Source: Granulosicoccus sp947495035
Lineage (GTDB): Bacteria > Pseudomonadota > Gammaproteobacteria > Granulosicoccales > Granulosicoccaceae
DNA length: 64,000 nucleotides
Strand: one strand, 5' to 3'
NCBI RefSeq assembly: GCF_050589605.1
Contig: NZ_JBNGOO010000001.1
This document shows positions 47,207 to 57,033 of the stretch, in pieces. The notes below the pieces were generated by a model. The model was not told the origin of the DNA, ran no database searches, and saw nothing but the letters and a program-made list of their open reading frames with translations. Each line of letters begins with the position of its first letter. Position 1 is the stretch's first letter. A program made the position numbers and the translations under genes.

Positions 47207-48820
47207 TCAGGCTGCCATGTCCTGTGCTGCGGAAAGTGTGATTCGAAAGTGTGCGCCAGTGTCTCCCGGAACGCATTCGATACTGGCCTTGTTGATCTCG
47301 CAAAGCTCGCGGATGATGAATAAGCCCAGTCCGGTTCCGGCATGGTGGGTGGAATAGAAGGGCTCGAACAGGTTTTCCTTGTCCATGTCGGAGATGCCGC
47401 AGCCGTTGTCCATCACATCGATCAGAGTCGTGCCTCGATCGGACTGCCAGCAGCTGATCCTGATGGTGATGCTCCGGGAGTCATTGTGCAGTTGGGCGTT
47501 GGTGCACAGATTCCACAGCACCTGATCCAGGTGTCCGGGGTCCACCAGAGCACGGCACGGCTCGGTCACCACCGTCAGCTGCTCGCTGCTCAGTTCGTTC
47601 TCGGCAATGAAGCGCTGCGCGAAATCCTGAACCTGCTCGTCCACACTCACTTCACTGCTGCGGACCTGTTGCCGGTTTGACAACTGCAGCACGTCTTCGA
47701 TGATGCGGTTGATGCGCAGTGTATGCCGTTTGGCGATCTGCAACAGGTCCGCATCATTGGCCGCCAGTTGCGGTGATTCTTCGATCAGCTGAACGGCATG
47801 CGAGATGGCACCCAGTGGATTGCGGATCTCGTGGGCAATGCTGGCGGACATGCGTCCCAGAGAGGCCAGTTTCAGTTGCTGAAACTGTTGCAGGATGTGC
47901 GTGTGGTCGTCCAGCTTGATCAGGACTCCTCCACGTGAGAGTGGTATGAACTTGGGCAATAGCGATTGGCCGGTACTGGCAATGTCGAATGGGCGGGTTT
48001 CACGGGTGGGTGAGCGTTCAGAGGCCTGCAGGCTTTCCATCAGCTCGACACACAACTGTCGAAGATGCACGGGCATGGGTGTGAACTCTGCGGCAAGCAG
48101 GCTGCGCGCCGTGTCGTTGATCAGTTGCACCTGACCGGATGGGTCTATGACCACGACTCCGGAATCCAGTTCTCGAATGATTTCCTCATTGAGTTGAGAG
48201 ATCTCTTCGACATCCAGAACGACTCTCGAATGCGAGGACCTGACCAACTGGCGATTCATGGCCTTTCTGACAGGTACCGTCATGACCCAGGCGATGGCGA
48301 ACAGCAGGGAGCCCAGCACTGCGGTGGCCTCGAAATTGGCGGCCTGTTTCCCGATCAGCACATTGGACAGCAATTCCTCGACGATGACCACGATGCTGCC
48401 AATGGCGGCAAACAGCAGAGCGTGACGTGCGGTGGATACCTGGCTGAACAGGGCCAGATTGATCAACAGCAAGGGGCCCAGGCCACTCTGTATGCCGCCG
48501 CTGGCGTACATCAGTACACAAACCAGCAGGATATCCATGTAGTTCTGCAGGTAGAACTGGGTTTCGACTGCCGGTCGTCGGAGGCGAATCAACAGGGCAA
48601 AGCTCAGCGTCGTGACCAGATAGCCCAGATGCGCTACCTCGAACAGCGGACCGTTGCGAGTACCAAGGGTGAGTTGATCCTCTGACAGGTAATACACACT
48701 GCCGGATGCCAGCAGCAGCAGAAAGCGATACTGGTTGAAGAGGTTGAGTACTTGCCAGTCGGGCACGTGTACCGTTGACTTGGCGGAGGAATAGCCTTCC
48801 GCCGTTGTACGGGCACTCAC
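47207..48820 (-). CDS. pilS: Sensor histidine kinase PilS
   Basis: A 537-residue kinase with six hydrophobic segments in the first 190 residues, a PAS-like domain (about 215-300) and a HisKA/HATPase core. The H box is ASIAHEIRNPLGAISHA; N, G1 and G2 boxes are NLCTNAQLHN, DNGCGIS and GTGLGLFI. In Pseudomonas PilS senses pilin in the membrane. The start is GTG at 48820. Confidence 0.95.
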   Translation of the reverse strand: MSARTTAEGYSSAKSTVHVPDWQVLNLFNQYRFLLLLASGSVYYLSEDQLTLGTRNGPLFEVAHLGYLVTTLSFALLIRLRRPAVETQFYLQNYMDILLVCVLMYASGGIQSGLGPLLLINLALFSQVSTARHALLFAAIGSIVVIVEELLSNVLIGKQAANFEATAVLGSLLFAIAWVMTVPVRKAMNRQLVRSSHSRVVLDVEEISQLNEEIIRELDSGVVVIDPSGQVQLINDTARSLLAAEFTPMPVHLRQLCVELMESLQASERSPTRETRPFDIASTGQSLLPKFIPLSRGGVLIKLDDHTHILQQFQQLKLASLGRMSASIAHEIRNPLGAISHAVQLIEESPQLAANDADLLQIAKRHTLRINRIIEDVLQLSNRQQVRSSEVSVDEQVQDFAQRFIAENELSSEQLTVVTEPCRALVDPGHLDQVLWNLCTNAQLHNDSRSITIRISCWQSDRGTTLIDVMDNGCGISDMDKENLFEPFYSTHHAGTGLGLFIIRELCEINKASIECVPGDTGAHFRITLSAAQDMAA

Positions 48821-49018
48821 GATGAGGGGATATGTTCAATCATTCTGGAAGCGTCAAACGCAAGTTCCAGACCACTCGGTTTTGCCAGCCACGGCCTCGT
48901 GAGTGTGTTTGCGGGCCTGTTCGTCAGAAACGCCGGTTTGGCGACGGGGTATTACGGTAAGTCAGCGAATATCGGAAGGTGCCATTGCCAGCGGAGTTGC
49001 TTGCCCAGCACCAGTGGA

Positions 49019-49795
49019 TCAACCCTTATCCAGAGCAGGATGTTCAGGTGCGGTGGCAGCCAGCACCCTGAGCGTATCCTGCTGCAGATCGGTCTGACCC
49101 ATGGCCTCGTAAGCGGCGGCCATCAGTGCCAGTGAATTGGGTATGTGGCGGGAACCGTCATAGTGCTCCAGCAGATAGCTGATGCGGTTGACGACGGCGA
49201 CCATGGCACCGCGCTGGTAATAGAACTGCGCGGTGTTCAGTTCGTGTCGGGCCATTTCGTCTTTCAGATAGGCCATGCGGGCCAGGGAATCCTCGGCATA
49301 GCGGCTTTCGGGGAAGCGCCTGACCAGGGTATCGAAATCGGCAAAGGCCGCGCGCAACCATTGCTGATTGACCTTCGACATGTCTCTGGGAAAGATGCGT
49401 TCCATGGTGGAGCCGCCTCTGGAGAAGTGGCTGACACCTTTGATGTAATAGGCGTAATCGATGTTCTCGTTACGCGGGTAGAGCTTGATGAAGCGATCGG
49501 CGGCATTGATCGCATTGTCGAATTCATCCTGTTTCAGGTAGGCGTAGGCGATGTCCAGCTGAGCCTGTTGTGTGTAGCTGCCGAAGGGGTAGCGGGCGCC
49601 TAGAACCTCGAAGGTGCCGATGGCTGTCAGAAAATCGCCCTGATTCAGTGAGCGCTTGGCCATTCGATAAAGCTCTTCGGCACTGCCTGCCTGGGCGAGC
49701 GGGGCTGATTGGCTGGCACAGCCGCTCAGAATCGAGCCCGAAAGGCACAATCCGAGTACGGCGAGAGCGGCGAAGCGTGAGAACTTGAGTATCAT
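49019..49795 (-). CDS. bamD: Outer membrane protein assembly factor BamD
   Basis: A 258-residue lipoprotein of the BAM complex. The signal peptide ends in LSGC (Cys26); five TPR-like repeats follow (AEELYRMAKRSLNQGDFLTAIGTFEVLGARYPFG type). It is divergent from rluD, an order conserved in gammaproteobacteria. Confidence 0.95.
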   Translation of the reverse strand: MILKFSRFAALAVLGLCLSGSILSGCASQSAPLAQAGSAEELYRMAKRSLNQGDFLTAIGTFEVLGARYPFGSYTQQAQLDIAYAYLKQDEFDNAINAADRFIKLYPRNENIDYAYYIKGVSHFSRGGSTMERIFPRDMSKVNQQWLRAAFADFDTLVRRFPESRYAEDSLARMAYLKDEMARHELNTAQFYYQRGAMVAVVNRISYLLEHYDGSRHIPNSLALMAAAYEAMGQTDLQQDTLRVLAATAPEHPALDKG

Positions 49796-49918
49796 CGGTA
49801 AAGTATAGCGTAGCTGCGACCGGGCGGATTTGCAGTTTGTGTACCTTCACGCTGCCAAGGTTCCCCGGTCGACAGCGAATGACAGCGCCTGTGTGCGCTC
49901 TGCTCCAGGAGAATTCAC

Positions 49919-50971
49919 ATTACCGGTCAGACTGACAAACCTTCCCCATCCTCCAGCACCGAGGAATCCGACACGATCCGGGTCAGTTCGGAGTGGGCCG
50001 GCAAGCGGCTGGATGCCGTGGCTGCCATGGTATTCGACACCTATTCACGCAGCCGGCTGCAGAGCTGGATTGCCGATGGTTACCTGACGGTGGATGGCGA
50101 GCAACGGCGAACGCGTGACAAGGTACTCGGTGGCGAGCTGCTGAGTCTGCAATTGCCGCCTGATCTGCTGGCGGACATGCTCTCCGAGGCGGATGGCGAC
50201 GGCATGTCCAGCTTCGTGCCCGAACCGATGGATCTGGATATCGTTCACGAGGATGAACACATACTGGTCATCAACAAGCCTGCCGGGCTGGTCATGCATC
50301 CGGCCCCCGGCAATCGCCGTGGTACCTTGCTCAATGGGCTGCTGCACTACAGCGCCGCTCAGGCCGGCGTGCCGCGTGCGGGCATCGTGCATCGACTCGA
50401 CAAGGAAACCTCCGGTCTGTGTGTCGTGGCGCGCACCCTGGAGGCCCATACGCATCTGGTGAGGCAGCTGCAGGCCCGCGAGATGGGGCGCACCTACACC
50501 GCAGTAGTGGTGGGTGCGGTACCCATCAACGGGACAATCGATGCGCCAATCGGTCGTCACCCGCGAGATCGCAAGCGCATGGCGGTGACCGACGGCGGCA
50601 AACCCGCGGTTACCCATTTCGAATGTGTGGAGCGCTATCTGGGCTGTGCCCGCGTCATGGTCAAGCTCGAAACCGGACGTACTCATCAGATAAGGGTTCA
50701 CATGACCCATATCGGCCATGCGCTGATCGGCGACCCGGCCTACGGCAGGCGTCTGGCCGTCCTGCCGCGACAGGTGGCCGAAGTGCCGGCCGTGGCAGGC
50801 TTCAAGCGCCAGGCCCTGCATGCTACCCGTCTGACGCTGATCAATCCGGGTAACGAGGAAGAAATGAGCTTTGATGCCCCGATGCCGCAGGACATGCTGC
50901 ATTTATGTGCCGAATTGCGCGATATCGCCGATGCAGCGCTACGCGCAGAGAGTGACAGAAACAATGGTTGA
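49919..50971 (+). CDS. rluD: 23S rRNA pseudouridine(1911/1915/1917) synthase
   Basis: RluD makes three pseudouridines in helix 69 of 23S rRNA. It has an S4 domain (GKRLDAVAAMVFDTYSRSRLQSW) and a catalytic domain with HRLDKETSG (Asp161) and the C-terminal TGRTHQIRVHM. The first standard start in frame is GTG 50018, which would cut into the S4 domain. The frame is open upstream to 49883 with no ATG, GTG or TTG. The best candidate is ATT 49919, seven bases after a strong AGGAG (49907-49911), giving 350 residues. The start is therefore inferred to be a rare AUU codon. Confidence 0.85.
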   Translation: MTGQTDKPSPSSSTEESDTIRVSSEWAGKRLDAVAAMVFDTYSRSRLQSWIADGYLTVDGEQRRTRDKVLGGELLSLQLPPDLLADMLSEADGDGMSSFVPEPMDLDIVHEDEHILVINKPAGLVMHPAPGNRRGTLLNGLLHYSAAQAGVPRAGIVHRLDKETSGLCVVARTLEAHTHLVRQLQAREMGRTYTAVVVGAVPINGTIDAPIGRHPRDRKRMAVTDGGKPAVTHFECVERYLGCARVMVKLETGRTHQIRVHMTHIGHALIGDPAYGRRLAVLPRQVAEVPAVAGFKRQALHATRLTLINPGNEEEMSFDAPMPQDMLHLCAELRDIADAALRAESDRNNG

Positions 50972-51845
50972 TTCCGGGTTCGAAGGCAGGACGGAGGAAG
51001 GTGAGGCTGATATGAGGCACGATCTGGCCTCCGGTCGCGGCTTTGGCGTGATAACCGGGCTGACTCCGCAGTGGCAGGTGTCTTCCCGGGTTACGGCGTT
51101 CGCGACGACCCGGCTGGGCGGTGTCAGCCAGGCACCGTATGATTCGCTGAATCTGGGCCTGCATGTCGGAGACGAACTGCCGGCCGTAGAGGAGAATCGT
51201 CGGCGTGTGGTGGAATCCTTTGCGCTTCCCGGAGAACCGTGCTGGCTGCATCAGACGCACAGCGAGAAGGTTCTGGCCATCGGTTCCGAGAAGGAGCCTG
51301 TTTCCACCAGTGCGCCATCGACGGAACAGGCATTCTGTGCAGACGGCTCCTGGACCGATCAGCCGAACGTGGTGCTGGCGGTGCTGACCGCCGACTGCCT
51401 GCCGGTCGTGATCAGCGATGCACAGGGAAGTCAGCTGGCCGTGGTGCATGCCGGCTGGCGCGGCCTGGCGGCGGGTATTCTGGAAAATGCCCTGGCAAGG
51501 TTCAGCCCCGCTGTCGAACTGCATGCCTGGCTCGGACCGGCCATCGGTCCCGATGCCTTCGAGATCGGGGAGGAGGTGCGTCAGGCCTTCATTGATCGCA
51601 AGGCGGCCCACGGTGAGTCATTCCTGCCAGGTCGGACAGACCCTGCCGCAGCCTCGGGTGTCAGATTCTGGGCGGATATCTACGCGCTGGCACGCACCGA
51701 GTTGCAGGCCTGTCGCTCCGTGGTGGTGACCGGCGGCGACTATTGCACCGTCAGTCAGCCGCAGTGGTTTCATTCGCATCGACGCGATGGACTGCGCAGT
51801 GGACGACTGGCCACGATGGCCTGGATGGACGCATCGCGGAGCTGA
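50964..51845 (+). CDS. pgeF: Peptidoglycan editing factor PgeF (YfiH, laccase-domain)
   Basis: A 293-residue DUF152 protein with the metal-binding pattern: HQTHSEKV, TADCLPVVI and VVHAGWRGLAAG, GGDYCTV. The E. coli homologue removes misincorporated L-Ser from UDP-MurNAc peptides. ATG 50964 overlaps rluD by eight bases; ATG 51012, preceded by GAGG, is a good alternative that gives a more typical N-terminus. Confidence 0.9.
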   Translation: MVDSGFEGRTEEGEADMRHDLASGRGFGVITGLTPQWQVSSRVTAFATTRLGGVSQAPYDSLNLGLHVGDELPAVEENRRRVVESFALPGEPCWLHQTHSEKVLAIGSEKEPVSTSAPSTEQAFCADGSWTDQPNVVLAVLTADCLPVVISDAQGSQLAVVHAGWRGLAAGILENALARFSPAVELHAWLGPAIGPDAFEIGEEVRQAFIDRKAAHGESFLPGRTDPAAASGVRFWADIYALARTELQACRSVVVTGGDYCTVSQPQWFHSHRRDGLRSGRLATMAWMDASRS

Positions 51846-51952
51846 GACTGTTTGATCTTTCTCATGATAACCCTACAAAAGATGTTGAATTGAATCACGG
51901 CAGCACCACCTTAAGGCCATCTGAATGAAACGATTGCCATGAGGTAAATCTG

Positions 51953-54562
51953 ATGAGAATGGACAAACTGACCAGCAAGTTTCAGCTGGCATTGCAAGAC
52001 GCACAGTCATTGGCTCTGGGTCGCGATCATCAATTCATCGAGCCGGCCCATCTGATGGTGGCCATGCTTGATCAGGATGGAAGTGGCGTCAGTCCATTGC
52101 TTGCACAATCCGGCGTCAACGTGAACGGTCTGCGCGTCGGTCTGGATCAGGCGCTTGATCGTCTGGCCAAGGTGGAAGGGGGCAGCGGGCAGCTGCATGT
52201 GTCCAATGAACTGGGACGACTGCTCAATCTGACAGACAAGGCGGCACAGAAGCGGGGAGATCAGTACATCTCTTCCGAAGTCTTCGTGCTGGCGGCGCTG
52301 GAAGACAAGAAGAACTCACTGGCCGAGGTCATGCTTGGCCACGGTGCAAACCTGAGCGCGATCCAGAAAACCATAGAAGACGTGCAGGGCGGGCCGGTCA
52401 ACGATCCGAATGCCGAGGACAATCGCAAGGCGCTGGAGAAGTACACCATCGACCTGACCGAGCGTGCCGAGCAAGGCAAGATTGACCCCGTGATCGGTCG
52501 TGATGATGAGATCCGTCGTGCCATCCAGGTGCTGCAGCGTCGTACCAAGAACAACCCGGTCATCATTGGTGAACCGGGTGTGGGCAAGACTGCTCTGGTG
52601 GAAGGTCTGGCGCAGCGCATCGTCGATGGTCAGGTACCGGATGGCATTCGCAACAAGCGTGTGCTGTCGCTGGACATGGGCGCTCTCATTGCCGGTGCCA
52701 AGTTCCGTGGTGAATTCGAAGAACGCCTGAAGGCGGTATTGAGTGATCTGGCCAAGCAGGAAGGTCAGGTGATCCTGTTCATCGACGAGATCCACACCAT
52801 GGTGGGTGCCGGCAAGGCCGAGGGCTCGATGGATGCCGGGAACATGCTCAAGCCTGCGCTGGCCCGCGGCGAACTGCATTGCATCGGCGCGACCACACTG
52901 GATGAGTATCGTCAGTACATCGAAAAGGATGCAGCGCTGGAGCGACGCTTCCAGAAAATCATCGTCGATGAGCCATCGGTGGAAGACACCATCGCCATTC
53001 TGCGTGGCCTGAAGGAGCGCTACGAAGTGCATCATGGGGTGGATATCACCGATCCTGCCATCGTGGCCGCAGCCACGCTGTCGCATCGCTATATCAGTGA
53101 TCGCCAGCTGCCGGACAAGGCCATCGATCTGATTGACGAGGCAGCTTCGCATATCCGCATGGAAATCGATTCCAAGCCGGAAGAGCTGGATCGACTCGAA
53201 CGCCGCATCATCCAGATGAAGATCGAGCGTGAGGCACTGGTCAAGGAGACCGATGATGCATCAGTACAGCGTCTGGCGACTCTGGACGAGGATGTCGATG
53301 CACTGGAGAAGGAATTTGCCGATCTGGAAGAGATCTGGAATTCCGAGAAAGCAACCGTACAGAATGCCGCAGGCATCAAGGAAGAGCTGGAGCGTGTGCG
53401 GCTGGAGCTGGAAACCGCAAGGCGCGCTGGCGATCTGGCACGCATGTCGGAATTGCAGTATGGGCAGATACCGGCTCTCGAGAAATCGTTGGCAGAGGCC
53501 ATCGAGAGTACCGACGATCAGGAAATGACCCTGCTGCGAACCAATGTCACGGCCGACGAGATTGCCGAGGTGGTAGCCAAGTGGACCGGTATCCCGGTCA
53601 GCAAGATGATGGAAGGCGAGAAGGACAAGCTGCTGCGTATGGAAGCCGAGCTGGGCAAGCGCGTGGTGGGTCAGCTGGAAGCGGTGGAAGCGGTATCCGA
53701 TGCCATCCGGCGCTCACGGGCGGGCTTGTCGGATCCGGGTCGTCCCATCGGTTCCTTCCTGTTTCTCGGACCAACCGGTGTGGGCAAGACGGAACTGACC
53801 AAGGCGCTGGCCGACTTCATGTTCGATGCCGATGACGCCATGGTGCGTATCGACATGTCGGAGTTCATGGAGAAACATTCCGTGGCGCGATTGATCGGTG
53901 CGCCTCCCGGGTATGTCGGCTATGAAGAGGGTGGCTATCTGACCGAAGCCGTACGTCGCAAGCCGTATTCGGTCATCCTGCTCGACGAAGTGGAGAAAGC
54001 GCACGGTGACGTGTTCAATATCCTGTTGCAGGTGCTTGATGATGGTCGCCTGACCGATGGTCAGGGGCGGACGGTGGATTTTCGCAATACGGTCATCGTC
54101 ATGACGTCCAACCTGGGCAGTCAGATCATCCAGGAGCTGGCGGGCGGCGACAATTATGCCGAGATGAAGGCAGCCGTGATGGAAATCGTCGGACAGCATT
54201 TCCGTCCCGAGTTCATCAACCGGGTGGATGAGACCGTGGTCTTCAAACCGTTGTCCAGTGAGAACATCCGCATGATTGCCGGGTTCCAGGTACAGCACCT
54301 GGCGCGTCGCCTGGCAGATCGTCAGCTGGAGCTGGTGATCACCGATGCTGCGCTGGACATGATCGGTGCGGCGGGATTCGATCCGGTTTACGGGGCAAGG
54401 CCATTGCGTCGCGAGATCCAGCAACGGGTGGAAAACCCGCTGGCACAGTCCATTCTCTCGGGAGATTTCATGCCGGGCGATACGGTGTTCATCGATGCAG
54501 AGGGCGGTGAGCTGGTCTTCAGCAACCGTGAGGCCAAACCCAATGTGGCTGTCGTGCACTGA
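51953..54562 (+). CDS. clpB: ATP-dependent disaggregase ClpB
   Basis: An 869-residue Hsp100 chaperone that frees aggregated proteins with DnaK. Order: Clp N domain (about 5-145), AAA-1 (GEPGVGKTA), M-domain coiled coil (about 410-525), AAA-2 (GPTGVGKTE). GAGGT lies before the ATG. A heat-shock promoter was looked for in 51846-51952 but only weak TTGAAT-like matches were seen. A strong terminator follows. Confidence 0.97.
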   Translation: MRMDKLTSKFQLALQDAQSLALGRDHQFIEPAHLMVAMLDQDGSGVSPLLAQSGVNVNGLRVGLDQALDRLAKVEGGSGQLHVSNELGRLLNLTDKAAQKRGDQYISSEVFVLAALEDKKNSLAEVMLGHGANLSAIQKTIEDVQGGPVNDPNAEDNRKALEKYTIDLTERAEQGKIDPVIGRDDEIRRAIQVLQRRTKNNPVIIGEPGVGKTALVEGLAQRIVDGQVPDGIRNKRVLSLDMGALIAGAKFRGEFEERLKAVLSDLAKQEGQVILFIDEIHTMVGAGKAEGSMDAGNMLKPALARGELHCIGATTLDEYRQYIEKDAALERRFQKIIVDEPSVEDTIAILRGLKERYEVHHGVDITDPAIVAAATLSHRYISDRQLPDKAIDLIDEAASHIRMEIDSKPEELDRLERRIIQMKIEREALVKETDDASVQRLATLDEDVDALEKEFADLEEIWNSEKATVQNAAGIKEELERVRLELETARRAGDLARMSELQYGQIPALEKSLAEAIESTDDQEMTLLRTNVTADEIAEVVAKWTGIPVSKMMEGEKDKLLRMEAELGKRVVGQLEAVEAVSDAIRRSRAGLSDPGRPIGSFLFLGPTGVGKTELTKALADFMFDADDAMVRIDMSEFMEKHSVARLIGAPPGYVGYEEGGYLTEAVRRKPYSVILLDEVEKAHGDVFNILLQVLDDGRLTDGQGRTVDFRNTVIVMTSNLGSQIIQELAGGDNYAEMKAAVMEIVGQHFRPEFINRVDETVVFKPLSSENIRMIAGFQVQHLARRLADRQLELVITDAALDMIGAAGFDPVYGARPLRREIQQRVENPLAQSILSGDFMPGDTVFIDAEGGELVFSNREAKPNVAVVH

Positions 54563-54590
54563 TCGACAACGCTGGCAGGACTGAATGAGC

Positions 54591-54629
54591 AGACGCCCCG
54601 GAAGGCAACTTCCGGGCTGTCTGCGTTTT
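54591..54629 (+). terminator. Intrinsic terminator after clpB
   Basis: AGAC and CCCCGGAAG on the left pair with CTTCCGGG and TGTCT on the right around GCAA, with small mismatches, followed by GCGTTTT. It separates clpB from the next promoter only nine bases later. Confidence 0.8.
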
Positions 54630-54637
54630 GGTCCGTA

Positions 54638-54671
54638 GCATCTTTCCCTGTGCTCGGGGACGTATCTGTCA
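54638..54671 (+). promoter_or_regulatory. Putative ECF sigma promoter for the duplicated lipoprotein gene
   Basis: GCATCTTT (54638-54645), 15 bases, CGTATCTGTCA (54661-54671). The same two words with the same spacing occur upstream of the DUF4331 gene at 61343. They look nothing like sigma70 hexamers. A second GCTGCATCTTTT lies at 54704 with CGTACG only 10 bases on. Confidence 0.7.
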
Positions 54672-54777
54672 TTTTTACCGGAATTCAAGGTATTTTCCGG
54701 TCGCTGCATCTTTTCTGCCCTCTCGTACGTTGCTGTTGGTATCCGGCCTGAAAAGGCCTTCAATGGAGAGTGCGATC

Positions 54778-56937
54778 ATGATGTGCAGCAAACGCAGTTC
54801 AATATCGGCCGGCAGTACCAGTCCGGCGCCACAGCTCGGGACTGATGAGGGCAACCGATTTCCGCGGCGGCGCCTGGTGGTGGCCATGGCTCTGGCGGCG
54901 ATGACACTCGGTGCCTGCAGTGACGACGATGATTCGAATGACATGGGCGGGTCGGATCCCGTCATCCCCGAGGGGCGCTTCGCCGTCGCCATGAATGACG
55001 GGCAGGGTCCGGGCAGTGTGTCGATTCTCGCACCGGATATTGCCACTGAGCGAAGCACCCTTGCCACTGGAGCCAATCAGGGGCTGACGATCGGCGCTGA
55101 CGGCACCTTGTACCAGAACTCCGATGCAGAAGGCAGCGTGGGCATGCGTGCCTTCAATCGTGCCGTCGACCGTACGGACATGGATGAATTCGGAGCGCTT
55201 GATCGGCTTGTCGGCAACAGCCCCGGCAAGGGATTGGCAACACTGTCAGGCATGGGGCTGCTGGCCTCCTGTGATGTCAGTGATCAGGCCGCTGACCTGA
55301 AGTTGTATTCCACATCGGCCGGCGAGCAGGCGTCGCCCGTGGCACAGGTGGATCTGCCAGCCAGCTGCTGGGACAGTACCTACGATGCGCAGGCCGATCG
55401 TCTCTATCTGGCCATGACGGACGGCACGCTGGGAATCGTCGATGCAGTCGCCGAGCTGGGATTGCTGATGCCGGCGGAGGGAGATTCACAGGTCAGTCTC
55501 GGGGCAGATATCATTGATCGGATGGTCAGCGTGGTCGATGCCGACGGCATGCAACGCTCTGTCAATTTTCATGGTGTCGCGGTTGAAGACGGTATGGTGC
55601 TCGTCTCGGATGTGGGTAGTGCCGATTCAGCGACCGATGGTGCGCTGTATGTCTTTGCAGACGATGGTGAGCTGAACGGAGAGCAGAGCGTCGATGCCAT
55701 CGAAGGGCCGGCGACCCTGCTGGGCAACCCGGTGGATGTATTGCTGGTTGAGGGTTCGGCCATCGTTGCCGAGAAGTCCAATGACGCCATTCTGGTGTTC
55801 AATGACGTGGCGACACGGGCGGGGGATGTCGCGCCTGATTACATGCGTGCGTTTACCAAACCGGAATCTCTGGTGCAGTTTGGCGACGATGACGGGGTCG
55901 TGGATGCATCGGATCTGACCGCGGACAGTGCTGTCTCGAGGTTGCTGGTAAGCCAGAATCCGACCGTCATGCAGCAAGGTGGCGAGGCTGTGGACAATTC
56001 ATCGGTTGGCAGTATTCGGGTACTGGATCTGCCGCTTGACGCTGCACAAGGCGAACAGTCTGTCATGGCGGGCATGGTGTCCGGAGATCCCGGTCAGGAA
56101 ATGTTTCGTACGCTGGAGAGCATCCAGCTTGATGCTGCCGGAAACGGCTATGCCGTATTCGATACCACTGACGGCTCTTCGGTCTCCGATCGCGGTTTAC
56201 TGGTCATCGACAGGCTTGACAGCCGTGAGGGGACAGCCGTGGATACCATGACAAGAGATCGCCTGCTGGGCGGTGCAAGCGCCGGGCTGACCAGCCCCAA
56301 GGGCGTCGAGATTGCCGGTGAACAGGGAGCCTTGATCGTCTCGGATATCGGCAACGATTCGGTTGCCGCCAGTCTGGTGGTGTTGTCTACATCAGCTGGC
56401 AGCAACGCCATGCCGCTGTTCACGGTCATGGATACAGGCAGTGCCGCAATCTGGGATACCGATTATGATCCGCAAAACGACCGACTGTACGCGGCCGGTA
56501 CCGCTGGTGATGTGCTGGTTTATGATGACTTCTTCGCCATGGGAGCCAGTGCCGTACCGACACGCAGCATTCGAGCAGCCGCTGCAGGTGCTGTCAGCAA
56601 CATCCACGGTATCGTGCACGATCTCGATAGCGATACACTGATCGTGACCGATGTCGGCGATGCTGCCAGTGCCAGCGATGGTGCACTGTATGTCATCGAT
56701 GATGCGTCCACCGCTTCCGGTGAGATCACCCCCAGGGCGATGATTGCCGGCGCGGCAACGGCACTGGGAAATCCGGTCGACCTGGCGTTTGATGGTGCGC
56801 ATGCCTACATTGCAGAGAAGTCCAATGATCAGGTGCTGATCTATCGCGATGTGCTGTCTCTGGAGGGCGAGATGGATGTAGCGGCTGACGAGTCAGTGGC
56901 TGTGCTGAAGCCCGAGTCGGTTGTTCTGGCACGCTAG
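54778..56937 (+). CDS. Large lipoprotein with internal duplication, probable beta-propeller
   Basis: A 719-residue protein I cannot name. An N-terminal export signal with RRR at 30-32 and a lipobox TLGAC (Cys47) is followed by an acidic stretch (DDDDSND). The body repeats itself: residues about 160-345 resemble 520-692. Matching landmarks are STSAGE/STSAGS, WDSTYDAQADRLYLA/WDTDYDPQNDRLYAA, DVG-SADSATDGALYV/DVG-DAASASDGALYV, LGNPVD in both and AEKSND in both. Short repeating strand patterns like these suggest NHL-type propeller blades. ATG 54778 has GGAGAG seven bases upstream. Likely target of the ECF sigma factor. Confidence 0.75.
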   Translation: MMCSKRSSISAGSTSPAPQLGTDEGNRFPRRRLVVAMALAAMTLGACSDDDDSNDMGGSDPVIPEGRFAVAMNDGQGPGSVSILAPDIATERSTLATGANQGLTIGADGTLYQNSDAEGSVGMRAFNRAVDRTDMDEFGALDRLVGNSPGKGLATLSGMGLLASCDVSDQAADLKLYSTSAGEQASPVAQVDLPASCWDSTYDAQADRLYLAMTDGTLGIVDAVAELGLLMPAEGDSQVSLGADIIDRMVSVVDADGMQRSVNFHGVAVEDGMVLVSDVGSADSATDGALYVFADDGELNGEQSVDAIEGPATLLGNPVDVLLVEGSAIVAEKSNDAILVFNDVATRAGDVAPDYMRAFTKPESLVQFGDDDGVVDASDLTADSAVSRLLVSQNPTVMQQGGEAVDNSSVGSIRVLDLPLDAAQGEQSVMAGMVSGDPGQEMFRTLESIQLDAAGNGYAVFDTTDGSSVSDRGLLVIDRLDSREGTAVDTMTRDRLLGGASAGLTSPKGVEIAGEQGALIVSDIGNDSVAASLVVLSTSAGSNAMPLFTVMDTGSAAIWDTDYDPQNDRLYAAGTAGDVLVYDDFFAMGASAVPTRSIRAAAAGAVSNIHGIVHDLDSDTLIVTDVGDAASASDGALYVIDDASTASGEITPRAMIAGAATALGNPVDLAFDGAHAYIAEKSNDQVLIYRDVLSLEGEMDVAADESVAVLKPESVVLAR

Positions 56938-56964
56938 AGGGTTGATTGCGTCAGTTCTCGAACA

Positions 56965-57002
56965 GCCGGGCAGGGTCCTGCAGACTCTGCCTGGCGTTTG
57001 TT
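56965..57002 (+). terminator. Terminator after the duplicated lipoprotein gene
   Basis: GCCGGGCAG pairs with CTGCCTGGC (9 bp, one G-T; 13-base loop) followed by GTTTGTT. Confidence 0.6.
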
Positions 57003-57033
57003 CACCATGGGTTGATTGATGGGAGGAAGGAAA

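Noticed and set aside
51846..51952. Sigma32 heat-shock promoter for clpB
   Set aside because: TTGAAT-like words are present but no CCCCAT-type -10 at proper distance; not strong enough to annotate.
54706..54729. Second ECF promoter before the lipoprotein gene (GCATCTTT with CGTACG)
   Set aside because: The spacer is only 10 bases and the second word differs, so it is probably not a functional pair.
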